Source of the DNA: Stenotrophomonas sp. ATCM1_4
Lineage (GTDB): Bacteria > Pseudomonadota > Gammaproteobacteria > Xanthomonadales > Xanthomonadaceae
Reading direction: 5' to 3'
Assembly (NCBI RefSeq): GCF_004348115.1
Contig: NZ_QPFB01000001.1
Location: forward strand, 783,978 to 847,977
DNA: 64,000 nucleotides
Part shown: positions 53,194-63,229 of the stretch, one piece after another
Position numbering within the stretch: the stretch's first letter is position 1
Layout: each line of letters starts with the position of its first letter
The notes under the pieces: model-generated
What the model was told of the DNA's origin: nothing
The model's input: only the letters and a program-made list of their open reading frames with translations
Database searches by the model: none
Position numbers and translations under genes: made by a program

Positions 53194-53620
53194 GCTGGCC
53201 CGCACCCGTCCGTCGCAGGCGGTAGTCCATCTGCAGGGTGACCTGGGCGCGGGCAAGTCCACGCTGGCGCGGGCCCTGCTGCGCGCGCTGGGCGTGCAGG
53301 GCGCGATCCGCAGCCCCACCTATACGCTGATCGAACGCTACCCGCTGGCCAACGGCGAAGCCTGGCACCTGGATCTGTACCGGATCGGCAGTGCCGGCGA
53401 ACTCGATTTCCTCGGGCTGGACGAAGGGGCGGCCGATCTGTGGCTGGTCGAGTGGCCCGAACGGGGCGCTGGCGGGTTGCCGCCGGTGGACCTGGTGATC
53501 GGGCTGTCCATCGACGGCAATGGCCGTCGGGCGGTGCTCCAAGCCCGCAGTAATGTCGGGTCTGACTGGCTTCTGCGACTGCGTGAAAGCCCCGACTTGC
53601 AGCCCCTTTTTACCCCCTGA
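53141..53620 (+). CDS. tsaE: tRNA threonylcarbamoyladenosine biosynthesis ATPase
   Basis: ATG 53141 is taken; an in-frame ATG at 53132 would add three residues. The product of 159 residues has Walker A GDLGAGKST, SPTYTLIERY and LDLYRIGSAGELDFLGLDE, the full TsaE signature. TsaE drives the TsaBDE cycle that makes t6A37 in tRNAs reading ANN codons. The gene overlaps the end of nnrD by about 50 nt and is followed by the amidase gene, as in many proteobacteria. Confidence 0.95.
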   Translation: MNELFLPEADSTDLLGHELARTRPSQAVVHLQGDLGAGKSTLARALLRALGVQGAIRSPTYTLIERYPLANGEAWHLDLYRIGSAGELDFLGLDEGAADLWLVEWPERGAGGLPPVDLVIGLSIDGNGRRAVLQARSNVGSDWLLRLRESPDLQPLFTP

Positions 53621-53700
53621 CCATAGGAAAGTCGGGCAGGTTGCGGATTATTAAGGGAAAACATGTTGCAATTGGGGGATTCCGGTGATTGAATCCGCCC

Positions 53701-55257
53701 ATGACTACGGGAAACCGCCTGTTCGCATCGTCTATCGTCGCCGCTGGACTGTGTCTGGCCGCGAGCTTCTCCGCGTGGGCGGGTGAAATCCGCGGGGTCA
53801 GCCTGCACACCGGCGCCACCGGCACCCGCGCCGAGATCCAGTTGGCTGGCGGTGGCAGCTACAAGACCCTGAGCCTGGCTGGCCCGAACCGGCTGGTCAT
53901 TGATTTCCCTGATTCCTCCGCGGTGCGCGGACTGCGGCTGCCGGCCGCTGCCGGCGTGGTGACCGCCGTACGCACGGGCAGCCCGACCCCGGGCACGTTC
54001 CGCGTGGTGTTCGACCTGGCCGAATCGGTGGCAGCGTTCAAGCCGCTGATGCAGGGGCAGGGCGCCGAATCGAAGTTGTCGATCGAGTGGCCGGGTGAGG
54101 CACCGGTGACGGTTGCGGCGAGCGCACCGGCAACCGCCGCGCCGACGACTCCGCCTTCGCCTACCGCGGCCGCGCCTTCCAGCGCCGAGGCACGTGCCGA
54201 GGCGGCCCGTGCCACCGCCGCGTTGACCGCAGCAGTCAGCCGCCAGGCCGCGACGCCACCGCCGGCACCTGCGCCGGTCGCCAGCGCCCCGACCCCGGTG
54301 ACCACGGCGACGGCCTCACCGGCGGCCATCCTCAATGCCCAGGCACCGGTGACGCGTGCACCGCAGGCGACGGGCCCGAACGTGGCCCAGGCGACGACGC
54401 CGGCTACGCCGGCACCGACGCCTGCCGTCGTCCCCGAAGCGCCGCGCCCGACCATGCCCAGCGATGCCGCGCGCATCCGCATGCAGCCGGGGATGCGCAA
54501 TCTGGTGGTGGCCATCGATCCGGGCCACGGCGGCCAGGACCCGGGCGCGATCGGCCCGACCGGCAAGCGCGAGAAGGACGTGACGCTGGCCGTGGCGCGT
54601 GAGCTGGCCCGCCAGGTCAACAACACCCCGGGCCTGCGCGCGTTCCTGACCCGCGACACCGACGTGTTCATCCCGCTGCCGATGCGTGCCCAGCGTGCGC
54701 GCGCGGCCAAGGCCGACATCTTCATTTCGATCCACGCCGATGCCGCCGAGAACCGTTCGGCGACCGGCTCGTCGGTGTACGTGCTCTCGACCAAGGGCGC
54801 GTCCTCGCAGCGTGCCCGCTGGCTGGCGGACAAGGAAAACGCGGCCGACCTGATCGGCGGCGTCAGCCTGAGCCGCACCGAAGGGACCCTGGCCAACGTC
54901 CTGCTGGACTTGGCCCAGAGCGGCAACATGAAGGCCTCCGAGGATGCCGCCGGCCACGTGCTCGGTGGCCTCAAGCGCATCGGCAACAACCACAAGCCGA
55001 ACCTGGAACGGGCCAACTTCGCGGTGCTGCGCACCTCGGACATGCCGGCCATGCTGGTGGAGACGGCGTTCATCTCCAACCCGGACGAAGAGCGCCGGCT
55101 GGTCGACCCGGCCTACCAGCGCCGCATCGCCGGCGCCGTGCTCGACGGCGTGCACACCTACTTCAGCCGGCAGCCGCCGCCGGGTACGCTGTTCGCGGCC
55201 CGTGCCCAGGCCGAGATGGAAGCCGCTGCCGGTACCGTGGCCGGCGGCAGCAAGTAA
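53701..55257 (+). CDS. N-acetylmuramoyl-L-alanine amidase (AmiC-type)
   Basis: ATG 53701 gives 518 residues with a signal peptide (LFASSIVAAGLCLAASFSAWA). Then follow an AMIN domain (about 30-140, ISLHTG-type strands), an Ala/Pro/Thr-rich linker (about 140-255) and an amidase_3 domain with zinc ligands: AIDPGHGGQDPGA (His), FISIHADAAENRSATGS (His) and MLVETAFISNPDEERRL (Glu). The enzyme splits septal peptidoglycan for daughter cell separation. The AMIN domain targets it to the division site. It follows tsaE in the same direction and precedes mutL. Confidence 0.92.
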   Translation: MTTGNRLFASSIVAAGLCLAASFSAWAGEIRGVSLHTGATGTRAEIQLAGGGSYKTLSLAGPNRLVIDFPDSSAVRGLRLPAAAGVVTAVRTGSPTPGTFRVVFDLAESVAAFKPLMQGQGAESKLSIEWPGEAPVTVAASAPATAAPTTPPSPTAAAPSSAEARAEAARATAALTAAVSRQAATPPPAPAPVASAPTPVTTATASPAAILNAQAPVTRAPQATGPNVAQATTPATPAPTPAVVPEAPRPTMPSDAARIRMQPGMRNLVVAIDPGHGGQDPGAIGPTGKREKDVTLAVARELARQVNNTPGLRAFLTRDTDVFIPLPMRAQRARAAKADIFISIHADAAENRSATGSSVYVLSTKGASSQRARWLADKENAADLIGGVSLSRTEGTLANVLLDLAQSGNMKASEDAAGHVLGGLKRIGNNHKPNLERANFAVLRTSDMPAMLVETAFISNPDEERRLVDPAYQRRIAGAVLDGVHTYFSRQPPPGTLFAARAQAEMEAAAGTVAGGSK

Positions 55258-55397
55258 GTCGCGCCGCTGGCGTCGCCGGACACGGCGACGCGGCCGGGCT
55301 CGGCTATCATCGTGCCCATGCATGATGTCCTCCTGATTCCCTCCGTCTTCCCCCTGTCGCTGCGTAGGTCATTGCCGGTACCGATGGGAGGTGCCGC

Positions 55398-57263
55398 ATG
55401 AACAGCATTCGTCCGCTGCCCGAGATCCTGATCAACCAGATCGCCGCGGGCGAGGTGGTGGAGCGGCCTGCATCGGTGGTCAAGGAACTGGTGGAGAACG
55501 CGCTGGACGCCGGTGCCACCCGCGTCGACATCGACCTTGAAGAAGGCGGTGTACGGCTGATCCGCATCCGCGACAACGGCGGTGGCATCGCCGCCGAACA
55601 GCTGCCGCTGGCGGTGTCGCGGCATGCCACCAGCAAGATCGCCAGCCTGGATGACCTGGAATCGGTGGCCACGCTGGGGTTCCGCGGCGAAGCATTGCCG
55701 TCGATCGCCTCGGTCAGCCGCTTCACGCTGGCCTCGCGCCGCCCCGATGACGAGCATGGTGCTGCCCTGCAGATCGAAGGTGGCAAGCTGGGCGAGGTGG
55801 CCCCGCGCGCGCATGCGCCGGGCACCACGGTGGAAGTGCGCGAGTTGTTCTACAACGTGCCGGCACGGCGCAAGTTCCTGCGGGCCGAGCGCACCGAGCT
55901 GGGGCATATCGAGGAATGGCTGCGCTCCTTGGCGCTGGCCCGTCCCGATGTCGAGTTGCGCGTCTCGCACAACGGCAAGCCCTCACGCCGATACAAGCCC
56001 GGTGACCTGTACTCCGATGCACGCCTGGGCGAAACGCTGGGCGAAGATTTCGCGCGCCAGGCGCTGCGGGTGGACCACAGCGCCGCCGGCCTGCGCCTGC
56101 ACGGCTGGATCGCGCAGCCGCAGTATTCGCGCGCCAGCACCGACCAGCAGTACCTGTACGTCAACGGCCGCTCCGTGCGCGACCGCAGCATCAGCCACGC
56201 GGTGAAGATGGGGTACGGCGACGTGCTGTTCCATGGCCGCCATCCGGCTTACGTGTTGTTCCTGGAGCTGGACCCGACCCGGGTGGACGTCAACGTGCAC
56301 CCGGCCAAGCATGAAGTCCGCTTCCGCGATGCACGCCTGATCCACGACTTCGTCTATCGCACGCTGAAGGATGCGTTGGCTGAAACCCGTGCCGGGTTGG
56401 AACCGTCGGCGATGGGACAAACCGCCGCGCAGGAAGCGCCGGCCGGAGCGGCACCGCTCAGTAGCGGTGGCGGTTACGGCGGCGGCTACGTGTTGTCGCG
56501 CCCCGGTGGCAGCGTCGGCGGCAGTGGCAACTGGCAGGCGCGGCAGTCGCCGCTGGGCCTGCCGGTGGCCGAAGCGCCGGCCGCCTACGCGGCCTTGTAC
56601 TCGGCGCCGCCGGCTGGGCAGGTGCAGGCGCCGGTCGACGCCGGTCCCGCGTTGCCGCCCACCTCCAGCGACAGTGGCGTGCCACCGTTGGGTTATGCCA
56701 TCGCCCAGTTGCATGGCATCTACATCCTGGCCGAGAACGCCGAAGGCCTGATCGTCGTGGACATGCATGCCGCGCACGAACGGATCGGCTACGAACGCTT
56801 GAAGAACGCACACGATGGCATCGGCCTGCACGCCCAGCCGCTGCTGGTGCCGATCACCCTGGCGGTCGGCGAGCGCGAGGCCGACACCGCCGAGCAGGAA
56901 GCGGCGACGCTGGCGGCGCTGGGCTTCGAGATCACCCGTTCCGGTCCCGGTTCGCTGCACGTGCGCAGCATTCCGGCACTGTTGGCCAACGCCGAGCCGG
57001 AAGCCTTGCTGCGCGATGTGCTGGGCGACCTGCGCGAGCATGGGCAGAGCCGGCGCATCGCGACCGCGCGCGACGAGCTGCTGTCCACCATGGCCTGCCA
57101 CGGCGCGGTGCGCGCCAACCGGCGGCTCACGATTCCGGAAATGAATGCCCTGCTGCGCGACATGGAGATCACCGAGCGCTCGGGGCAATGCAACCACGGC
57201 CGCCCGACCTGGGCGCGCTTTTCTCTGGCTGAAATTGATCGCTGGTTCCTGCGGGGGCGTTGA
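55398..57263 (+). CDS. mutL: DNA mismatch repair protein MutL
   Basis: The 621-residue protein has the GHKL ATPase motifs: [28 protein letters not shown], then SRHATSKI and [17 protein letters not shown] flexible Gly/Ala/Pro linker occupies about 345-430. The C-terminal domain has [12 protein letters not shown] (metal motif DxHAxxExxxxE), [12 protein letters not shown] and QCNHGRP, which together mark an endonuclease-competent MutL. GGGAGGTG precedes ATG 55398. Its stop overlaps the next start. Confidence 0.96.
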   Translation: MNSIRPLPEILINQIAAGEVVERPASVVKELVENALDAGATRVDIDLEEGGVRLIRIRDNGGGIAAEQLPLAVSRHATSKIASLDDLESVATLGFRGEALPSIASVSRFTLASRRPDDEHGAALQIEGGKLGEVAPRAHAPGTTVEVRELFYNVPARRKFLRAERTELGHIEEWLRSLALARPDVELRVSHNGKPSRRYKPGDLYSDARLGETLGEDFARQALRVDHSAAGLRLHGWIAQPQYSRASTDQQYLYVNGRSVRDRSISHAVKMGYGDVLFHGRHPAYVLFLELDPTRVDVNVHPAKHEVRFRDARLIHDFVYRTLKDALAETRAGLEPSAMGQTAAQEAPAGAAPLSSGGGYGGGYVLSRPGGSVGGSGNWQARQSPLGLPVAEAPAAYAALYSAPPAGQVQAPVDAGPALPPTSSDSGVPPLGYAIAQLHGIYILAENAEGLIVVDMHAAHERIGYERLKNAHDGIGLHAQPLLVPITLAVGEREADTAEQEAATLAALGFEITRSGPGSLHVRSIPALLANAEPEALLRDVLGDLREHGQSRRIATARDELLSTMACHGAVRANRRLTIPEMNALLRDMEITERSGQCNHGRPTWARFSLAEIDRWFLRGR

Positions 57264-58201
57264 TGAAGACTTTACGGGGCTGTGCCGTGCTGCTGGCCGC
57301 GATGGTGTTGGCCGCGTGCGGCAAGCAGGAGGCGGCCAAACCGCCGGTCGCGGTGGATGCGAACTTTGCCCATGACAATGAGCTGTGGCGCGAAAGCCGC
57401 CTCACCGAGCTGCTCGCCCCGGATGGCTGGACCAGCCTGGTCGGCCTGCACTGGCTTGAACTCAAGGCGCATTACATCGGCAGCGGCAGCACCAGCGGCA
57501 TCCGCATGGCGATGGGGCCGCCACGCATGGGGCTGGTCCAGCGCGAAGGCCAGACCTTCTGGTTCACCCCCGAGCCGGGCGTCTCGCTGAAGGCCAATGG
57601 CACGCCGATCGCCGGACGCATCCCGCTGCTCAGCGACGATGCCGAGCAGCCCACCGCGATCACCTTCGACGACGACAAGGGCCTGCTGACCCTGATCCAT
57701 CGCGGGCCGCGCTACGCGCTGCGGCTGAAGCATGCCGATGCGCCGGCGCGCCGGCATTTCGGCCAGCTGACCTACTGGCCGGCGGATCCGTCCTGGCGTG
57801 TCACCGCCCGCTTCGTGCCGCATGACGCCAACAAAACGTTGCCCATCGTCGACATCACCGGCCTGACCACCGACCTGCCCAACGCCGGCGCGGTCGAGTT
57901 CGAGCGCGATGGTCGCACCTGGCGGCTGGAAGCGCTGGGTGAACCGGGGCGTCCGTTGCAGCTGATCTTCGCCGACCGCACCAACGGCCGCGGCAGTTAC
58001 TCGGCCGGCCGCTTCATCGATGCCGAGGCCCCCGACGCCAAGGGCGAGGTGGTGGTCGACTTCAACCGCGCCTACAACCCGCCGTGTGCATTCACCCCAT
58101 TCGCTACCTGTCCGCTGCCACCACCGGAGAACCGGCTGGACCTGTTGGTCGAGGCGGGCGAGAAGGTGTACGCCAAGCCGGCGACGGAGGCCGCACCATG
58201 A
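57263..58201 (+). CDS. DUF1684-domain lipoprotein
   Basis: ATG 57263 overlaps the mutL stop. The 312-residue protein has lipobox LAAC (about residue 16-19). The mature part shows WRESRLTELLAPDGWTSLVG, then LHWLELKAHYIGSG, then a DFNRAYNPPCAFTPFATCPL motif near the end, which is the DUF1684 signature. Function of the family is unknown. Its stop overlaps the next gene (ATGA at 58198-58201), so the three genes from mutL on are coupled. Confidence 0.85.
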   Translation: MKTLRGCAVLLAAMVLAACGKQEAAKPPVAVDANFAHDNELWRESRLTELLAPDGWTSLVGLHWLELKAHYIGSGSTSGIRMAMGPPRMGLVQREGQTFWFTPEPGVSLKANGTPIAGRIPLLSDDAEQPTAITFDDDKGLLTLIHRGPRYALRLKHADAPARRHFGQLTYWPADPSWRVTARFVPHDANKTLPIVDITGLTTDLPNAGAVEFERDGRTWRLEALGEPGRPLQLIFADRTNGRGSYSAGRFIDAEAPDAKGEVVVDFNRAYNPPCAFTPFATCPLPPPENRLDLLVEAGEKVYAKPATEAAP

Positions 58202-59151
58202 GCCACTGGATGACGCGCGCGGCCTCCGCGTTGCTGGGTTTCAGCCTGTTCTGCGGTGTCGCCTACGCGGCCCGGCCGGCCGCCACGCCTGCCGCCGCGC
58301 CGGCCTATGTGCCGCCGACGCCGTTGTTGTGGAAAGTCAGTGGCGGCAAGGGTGCCGAACTGTACCTGCTGGGCTCGTTCCATCTGTTGAAGCCGGATGA
58401 CTATCCCTTGTCGCCGGACGTGGACCAGGCCTTCGCTGCCTCCAGCCGCCTGTTGTTCGAACTGGCTCCAGAGGAGATGGCGTCACCGGCGCTGGCCACG
58501 CAGATGATGCAGGCCGCGATCCGTCGTGATGGTGGCCAGCTCAAGGAGGAGCTCGACGCCGAGACCTGGCGCCGGCTGCAGGCGTGGGGCGCGGGCAACA
58601 GCATGCCGGTCGAGCGCCTGGTAGGCCTCAAGCCGTGGTTCATCGGCCTGACCATCAGCCTGACCCAGATGGCGCGACAGGGCCTGGACCCGCAGGCCGG
58701 GCTGGACCGCCATTTGATGAACCTTGCGGCCAAGGCCGGCAAGCCGGCCGCGGGCCTGGAAAGCGCGAGCTCCCAGATCAGCATGCTCGACGGCATGAAT
58801 GCCGATGAGCAGCGCCAGCTGCTGCGCGAGGCGCTGGAGCAGGTGGAGAAGGGCGACCAGCAAAGCCGTCGCCTGCACGATGCGTGGCGCCGTGGTGACG
58901 ACGTCACCCTGTGGCGGGACATGGCGTCGGAAATGAAGCGCACCTACCCGGGCCTGTACCAGCGCATCAACGTCGATCGCAATGACGCCTGGCTGGCGCC
59001 GCTGCAGCAGCGCCTGCAGGACGGGCAGGGCACCACGCTGGTGGTGGTCGGCGCGTTGCACCTGCTCGGCAGTGACGGCGTGGTCGAGAAGCTGCGTGCC
59101 AAGGGCTACAAGGTCGAGCGGATCTGCTCGGCCTGCAAGGGCCGCCCGTAA
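58198..59151 (+). CDS. TraB/GumN-family protein
   Basis: The 317-residue protein has a signal peptide (ASALLGFSLFCGVAYAA) and the TraB/GumN pattern: LWKVSGGKGAELYLLGSFHL, then ERLVGLKPWFIGLTISLTQM, then a long helical part and TTLVVVGALHLLGSDGVVEK with the GxHL motif. The family is related to EreA/ChaN and may be a metal-dependent hydrolase of the periplasm. It is coupled to the DUF1684 gene and followed by a terminator. Confidence 0.87.
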   Translation: MSHWMTRAASALLGFSLFCGVAYAARPAATPAAAPAYVPPTPLLWKVSGGKGAELYLLGSFHLLKPDDYPLSPDVDQAFAASSRLLFELAPEEMASPALATQMMQAAIRRDGGQLKEELDAETWRRLQAWGAGNSMPVERLVGLKPWFIGLTISLTQMARQGLDPQAGLDRHLMNLAAKAGKPAAGLESASSQISMLDGMNADEQRQLLREALEQVEKGDQQSRRLHDAWRRGDDVTLWRDMASEMKRTYPGLYQRINVDRNDAWLAPLQQRLQDGQGTTLVVVGALHLLGSDGVVEKLRAKGYKVERICSACKGRP

Positions 59152-59175
59152 GCGCGGCGGGTGTGCCAGATACAG

Positions 59176-59204
59176 AAAAGGCCGACGCTTGCGTCGGCCT
59201 TTCT
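59176..59204. terminator. Bidirectional terminator between TraB/GumN gene and phaR
   Basis: GAAAAGGCCGACGCTTGCGTCGGCCTTTC: 9-bp stem GGCCGACGC / GCGTCGGCC with A and T flanks; serves the rightward gene and the convergent phaR. Confidence 0.85.
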
Positions 59205-59218
59205 TATCCGGCAAAGGC

Positions 59219-59737
59219 TCAGCGGCCGGTGCGGGTCTTGCCGCCGGTGCTCGGCGGCGGGTCGGCCGGCTTGTTGGTGCCGGTACCCGAGGGGCGGCCG
59301 AAACCGGCACCCATGTTGCGCTGGAACTCCTGCCACAGCTCCAGGTTGCGCTCGGTGAGCTGGTTCATCATCGCCCACGGCGTCTGCCCCAGCAGATTGC
59401 CCATCTGCTGGCGGAACTGCTGCTGCTGGTCCAGGAACACCTGCATGCTGCGCTCCAGGTAGTTGCCCATGAATCCCTGCAGCGAGTCGCCGTAGAAACG
59501 GATGAGCTGACTCAGCAGCTGGGTGGACAGCATCGGCTCGCCGTCCTGCTCCTTGTCGGCAATGATCTGCAGCAGCACCGACCGGGTCAGGTCCTCACCG
59601 CTCTTGGCGTCGCGGACTTCGAACTCCTCGCCGTCGAGGATCAGCTGGCGGACGTCCTCGATGGTGATGTAGCTGGAGATCTCGGTGTCGTAGAGCCGGC
59701 GATTCGGATACTTCTTGATGATGCGGGTCGCAGCCAT
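59219..59737 (-). CDS. phaR: Polyhydroxyalkanoate synthesis repressor
   Basis: ATG 59737 (MAATRIIKKYPNRRLYDTEI) begins the 172-residue protein; the upstream frame is not coding-like. The N-terminal PHB/PHA accumulation regulator DNA-binding domain (KKYPNRRLYDTEISSYITIE) and the PHB_acc repeats (DKEQDGEPMLSTQLLSQLIR) are clear. The Gln-rich helical end is followed by a Pro/Gly/Thr tail. PhaR binds both DNA and PHA granules and controls phasin and synthase genes. The acetoacetyl-CoA reductase gene lies directly upstream. Confidence 0.93.
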   Translation of the reverse strand: MAATRIIKKYPNRRLYDTEISSYITIEDVRQLILDGEEFEVRDAKSGEDLTRSVLLQIIADKEQDGEPMLSTQLLSQLIRFYGDSLQGFMGNYLERSMQVFLDQQQQFRQQMGNLLGQTPWAMMNQLTERNLELWQEFQRNMGAGFGRPSGTGTNKPADPPPSTGGKTRTGR

Positions 59738-59884
59738 TAAGCAGTCACTCGTCACGGTTAGGTGCGCAGCATGGCGCAGTGCAACAGGGCTTGCAACCGC
59801 CAAAAGTACAGGTTGCAAGGCGCGGAGGGATGATTTCTTGTTGCGCAACATGAACCGCCACGTCCTGCAACATGGCGGTCGCGC

Positions 59885-60625
59885 TTACCAGCCCATGTGG
59901 TGGCCGCCGTTGACGTCCAGGTTGGAGCCGGTGATCCAGGCCGCTTCCTCGGCGACCAGGAAGGCCACCGCATAGGCGATTTCCTCCGGCTTGCCGAGGC
60001 GTCCGGTCGGGATGTCGGCCACGATCTTGGCGCGCACCTCCTCCGGCACGGCCATCACCATGTCGGTGGCCACGTAGCCGGGCGAGATGGTGTTGACGGT
60101 GATGCCGAAGCCGGCATTCTCGCGCGCCAGGGAAATGGTGAAGCCGTGCATGCCGGCCTTGGCCGCGGCGTAGTTGGCCTGCCCGTACTGGCCCTTCAGG
60201 CCATTGATCGAACTGATCTGGATGACCCGGCCCCAGCCACGCTTGCGCATGCCCTCGATCACCGGGCGGGTGATGTTGAACACCGAGTTGAGGTTGGTGT
60301 TGATCACCTCGTGCCACTGCTCGGCACTCATGCGGTGGAAGGTGGTATCGCGGGTGATGCCGGCGTTGTTGACCAGGATCTCGACCGGGCCGAGGCTGGC
60401 TTCCACCGCTTCGACCAGCGTCCGGCCACTGGTGGGGTCGGCCACGTCGCCCTCGAACAGGGCGATGTCGTAGCCCCGCTCGCGCATCTGCCGTTGCCAC
60501 TGTTGCGCCTTCTCGGCGTTGCGGAAATTGGTGGCGACTCGATGGCCCTGGTCGGCCAGGCGTTGGCAGATGGCGGTACCAATGCCGCCGGTACCACCGG
60601 TGACCAGTGCGACGCGGGATGTCAT
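59885..60625 (-). CDS. phbB: Acetoacetyl-CoA reductase
   Basis: ATG 60625 gives 246 residues, the standard length of PhaB/PhbB. Rossmann motif TGGTGGIG is at 9-16, NNAGITRD about 88, Ser-Tyr-Lys active site as SSINGLKGQYGQANYAAAKAG (about 138-158), and the PGYVATDM loop. It makes (R)-3-hydroxybutyryl-CoA with NADPH for PHB. The neighbour phaR supports this over FabG. No synthase (phaC) gene lies in the window. Confidence 0.92.
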   Translation of the reverse strand: MTSRVALVTGGTGGIGTAICQRLADQGHRVATNFRNAEKAQQWQRQMRERGYDIALFEGDVADPTSGRTLVEAVEASLGPVEILVNNAGITRDTTFHRMSAEQWHEVINTNLNSVFNITRPVIEGMRKRGWGRVIQISSINGLKGQYGQANYAAAKAGMHGFTISLARENAGFGITVNTISPGYVATDMVMAVPEEVRAKIVADIPTGRLGKPEEIAYAVAFLVAEEAAWITGSNLDVNGGHHMGW

Positions 60626-60681
60626 GGGCAAGTGCTCCAGGGCGAAAGCGCGGGGAGCCGATGATTCTAATGAAACTGCGG

Positions 60682-61569
60682 TCAGCCCGGGGGCGATTCC
60701 GGGACGATGAACGAGGCTTTCTGCAGGAGCGCGGGGTTGAACCTGGCGGCGGCATGCTGCAGCAGCTCGCCGACGCTGCCTGCAGTATCCAGTGCAGCAT
60801 CGGCCTGGCCCAGTGCAGACCACAGCCAGCGCAGGGTGGGCAGTGGGTCGGCGGCATCGACCGGTCGCGCGGCAAGCGACTTGGACAGCTTGTGGCCACT
60901 GGCATCGAGCAGCAGCGGCAGGTGCAGGTAGCGTGGCGTCGCCACACCCAGCGCCCGTTGCAGCAGGATCTGGCGCGGGGTGGAATCGATCAGGTCGAGG
61001 CCGCGCACCACGTCGGTGATGCCCTGCTCGGCATCGTCCACCACCACCGCCAGCTGGTAGGCCCAGCAACCGTCGGCGCGCAGCAGGACGAAGTCACCGA
61101 CCTCCCGGTCCACCTGCTGGGTGAATGACCCCTGCAGGCCATCCTGGAACATGACCCGGCTGCCGTCGGCTACCCGCAGCCGGACGGCCGGGTGGGGGCG
61201 CAGCTGGTGGGCCGCGCAATGCCGGTGAATGCCCTGCTGGCCGGCCAGGTCGCTACGGCTGCAATGGCAGGCAAAGGCCTTGCCCTCGGCCAGCAGGCGC
61301 TCAAGGGCGGCCTGATACAGCCGATGGCGACGGCTCTGGTACTGGATGAGGCCATCGGCGTGCAGGCCGAATGCGGCGAGCGTGGCCAGCTGGGCATCGG
61401 CGGCGCCGGCGACCTCGCGTGGCGGGTCCACGTCCTCGATGCGTACCCGCCATTGTCCCCCCGCATGGCGGGCCAGTAGCCAACTGCCGAACGCAGCCAG
61501 CAGCGAGCCGAGATGGAGCGGGCCGGTCGGGGAAGGGGCGAAGCGCCCGCGGTAGGGAATGGAGGACAT
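60682..61569 (-). CDS. gluQ: Glutamyl-Q tRNA(Asp) synthetase
   Basis: ATG 61569 ([20 protein letters not shown]) is selected with GGAGGACAT context; a TTG at 61608 would add 13 residues. The 295-residue protein has the HIGH-like motif [13 protein letters not shown], zinc Cys/His residues (CHCSRSDLA...), a [20 protein letters not shown] active-site part and KLSKS. It lacks the anticodon-binding domain, so it attaches glutamate to queuosine in tRNA(Asp). A queG gene in the same window supplies queuosine. Confidence 0.95.
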   Translation of the reverse strand: MSSIPYRGRFAPSPTGPLHLGSLLAAFGSWLLARHAGGQWRVRIEDVDPPREVAGAADAQLATLAAFGLHADGLIQYQSRRHRLYQAALERLLAEGKAFACHCSRSDLAGQQGIHRHCAAHQLRPHPAVRLRVADGSRVMFQDGLQGSFTQQVDREVGDFVLLRADGCWAYQLAVVVDDAEQGITDVVRGLDLIDSTPRQILLQRALGVATPRYLHLPLLLDASGHKLSKSLAARPVDAADPLPTLRWLWSALGQADAALDTAGSVGELLQHAAARFNPALLQKASFIVPESPPG

Positions 61570-61661
61570 CGAAGCTGAATCGTCGGTCAGATTCACGCTT
61601 GAATTCAAGCGTTGGCCCCCGCAGATTTAACTCACTTTTTCATCCTCACGGATTGTTTCCC

Positions 61662-62528
61662 ATGTTTACCCGAATCGGGCTGTTTCTGATGACCAACTTC
61701 GCGGTGCTGATCCTGGCCAGCATCGTGATGTCGCTGCTGGGCGTGAACTCGGCGCAGATGAGCGGCCTGCTGGTCATGGCCGCGATCTTCGGCTTTGGTG
61801 GTTCCATCATTTCGCTGCTGCTGTCCAAGTTCATGGCCAAGCGCGGCACCGGCGCGGTGGTCATCACCGAGCCGCGCAACGCCACCGAGCGCTGGCTGCT
61901 GGACACCGTGGCCCGCCAGGCCAAGGCCGCGGGCATCGGCATGCCGGAAGTGGCGGTGTACGACGCCCCGGAGATCAACGCCTTCGCCACCGGCGCCAAC
62001 CGCAACAACGCGCTGGTGGCGGTGTCCACCGGCCTGCTGCACAACATGAGCGAGGACGAGGCCGAAGCCGTGCTGGGCCACGAGATCGCGCACGTGGCCA
62101 ACGGCGACATGATCACCATGGCCCTGCTGCAGGGCGTGCTGAACACCTTCGTGATCGTGCTGGCCCGCGTGGTCGGCGGCGTGATCGACAGCGCGCTGTC
62201 GGGCAACCGCGAGGGCGGTGGGCGTGGTTTTGCCTACTACATCATCGTGTTCGTGCTGGAGATGGTGTTTGGCCTGGGCGCGACGGTCATCGCGATGTGG
62301 TTCTCGCGCCACCGCGAGTTCCGTGCCGACCATGGCGGTGCCTCGCTGGCTGGCCGCCAGAAGATGATCGCCGCGCTGGAGCGCCTGAAGCTCAACCATG
62401 GCCAGAGCACGCTGCCGACGCAGATCGCGGCCTTCGGCATCGCCGGTGCCACCGCCAGGAAGCTGTTCATGAGCCACCCGCCGCTGGAAGAGCGCATCGC
62501 CGCGCTGAAGGCATCCACGGTCGCGTGA
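61662..62528 (+). CDS. htpX: Membrane zinc metalloprotease HtpX
   Basis: The 288-residue protein has two N-terminal transmembrane helices (about 5-26 and 34-54), HEIAH at H140-H144 and a second hydrophobic pair at about 150-170 and 185-210. The third ligand is Glu in the [13 protein letters not shown] motif. HtpX degrades misfolded membrane proteins with FtsH. It is divergent from gluQ and ends at a strong hairpin. Complete length. Confidence 0.96.
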   Translation: MFTRIGLFLMTNFAVLILASIVMSLLGVNSAQMSGLLVMAAIFGFGGSIISLLLSKFMAKRGTGAVVITEPRNATERWLLDTVARQAKAAGIGMPEVAVYDAPEINAFATGANRNNALVAVSTGLLHNMSEDEAEAVLGHEIAHVANGDMITMALLQGVLNTFVIVLARVVGGVIDSALSGNREGGGRGFAYYIIVFVLEMVFGLGATVIAMWFSRHREFRADHGGASLAGRQKMIAALERLKLNHGQSTLPTQIAAFGIAGATARKLFMSHPPLEERIAALKASTVA

Positions 62529-62551
62529 GTGCTTGAACAACCATCGTGAAG

Positions 62552-62586
62552 CAGAACGCCCGGCCAACGCCGGGCGTTCTGTCTTG
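62552..62586 (+). terminator. Terminator after htpX
   Basis: AGAACGCCCGGCCAACGCCGGGCGTTCTGTCTTG: 10-bp stem GAACGCCCGG / CCGGGCGTTC, short loop and weak T run 24 nt after the stop. Confidence 0.85.
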
Positions 62587-62619
62587 TTGCGCCGATGCCG
62601 GGCCCGGCATCGCCACCGG

Positions 62620-63006
62620 TCATGGCCCGGCGGGCGAGCGCCTCACATTGCGCAGGCCGTTCGCATCCAGCACCGCGAGCACCTCGTCAGTGTCCTCATC
62701 GACGAACAGGAGCTTGCCGGAGGGGGCGTCGGTGCTGCCGGTCAGGATATAGGCGGTGCAGTGAGCAAGCAGTTGCTGGAACTCGGGCGGGAGCTGGTTC
62801 CAGGTATCCACGGTCAGCACGGTGCCACCACGGGCGGTGGTGTGCCGGAGATCGAGCAGGCCGGTCCGCCGGGCCGAATCGATCTGTTCCTTGCACATGG
62901 GGATGGCCTGCGGGGGAAAGGGTGCCGGCGGGTCCGCCGGTTCCTGCCCACATGCGCTGTTCAGCGCCGCCAGGCTGGCAATGATGCAGATGAACGATCG
63001 TTTCAT
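62620..63006 (-). CDS. Hypothetical small lipoprotein
   Basis: The 128-residue protein starts MKRSFICIIASLAALNSACG with a lipobox NSAC (Cys19). The mature part has a Pro-rich leader (EPADPPAPFPPQAIPM) and a compact alpha/beta end with CKEQID and HCTAYILTGSTDAPSGKLLF, whose two Cys may be disulfide-bonded. It is convergent with htpX and divergent from none. No family is recognised. A weak hairpin follows on the left. Confidence 0.6.
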   Translation of the reverse strand: MKRSFICIIASLAALNSACGQEPADPPAPFPPQAIPMCKEQIDSARRTGLLDLRHTTARGGTVLTVDTWNQLPPEFQQLLAHCTAYILTGSTDAPSGKLLFVDEDTDEVLAVLDANGLRNVRRSPAGP

Positions 63007-63181
63007 GGCTCCTCCCTGATCTTGAACGGTGCCTGCTTCACGGCGGCACGTCGGTATCGTAGCCAGAACCTCGCGTGTTCCGGTACCCCGACGCTGCGTG
63101 GCAGGAAGGGGGAGCGCAGCGCCCTGCTCGGCGCGACGTTCCCGGCAGTGCTCTGGCGCGCTTTACCGGCCGCGCAAACAG

Positions 63182-63208
63182 AAACGGCACCCTTGTGGGT
63201 GCCGTTTG
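63182..63208. terminator. Terminator downstream of suhB
   Basis: AAACGGCACCCTTGTGGGTGCCGTTT is a perfect 11-bp hairpin with a CTTG-type loop and T/A flanks, placed 22 nt beyond the suhB stop. Confidence 0.88.
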
Positions 63209-63229
63209 CGGTGTGCAGCTCCAGGGCGA

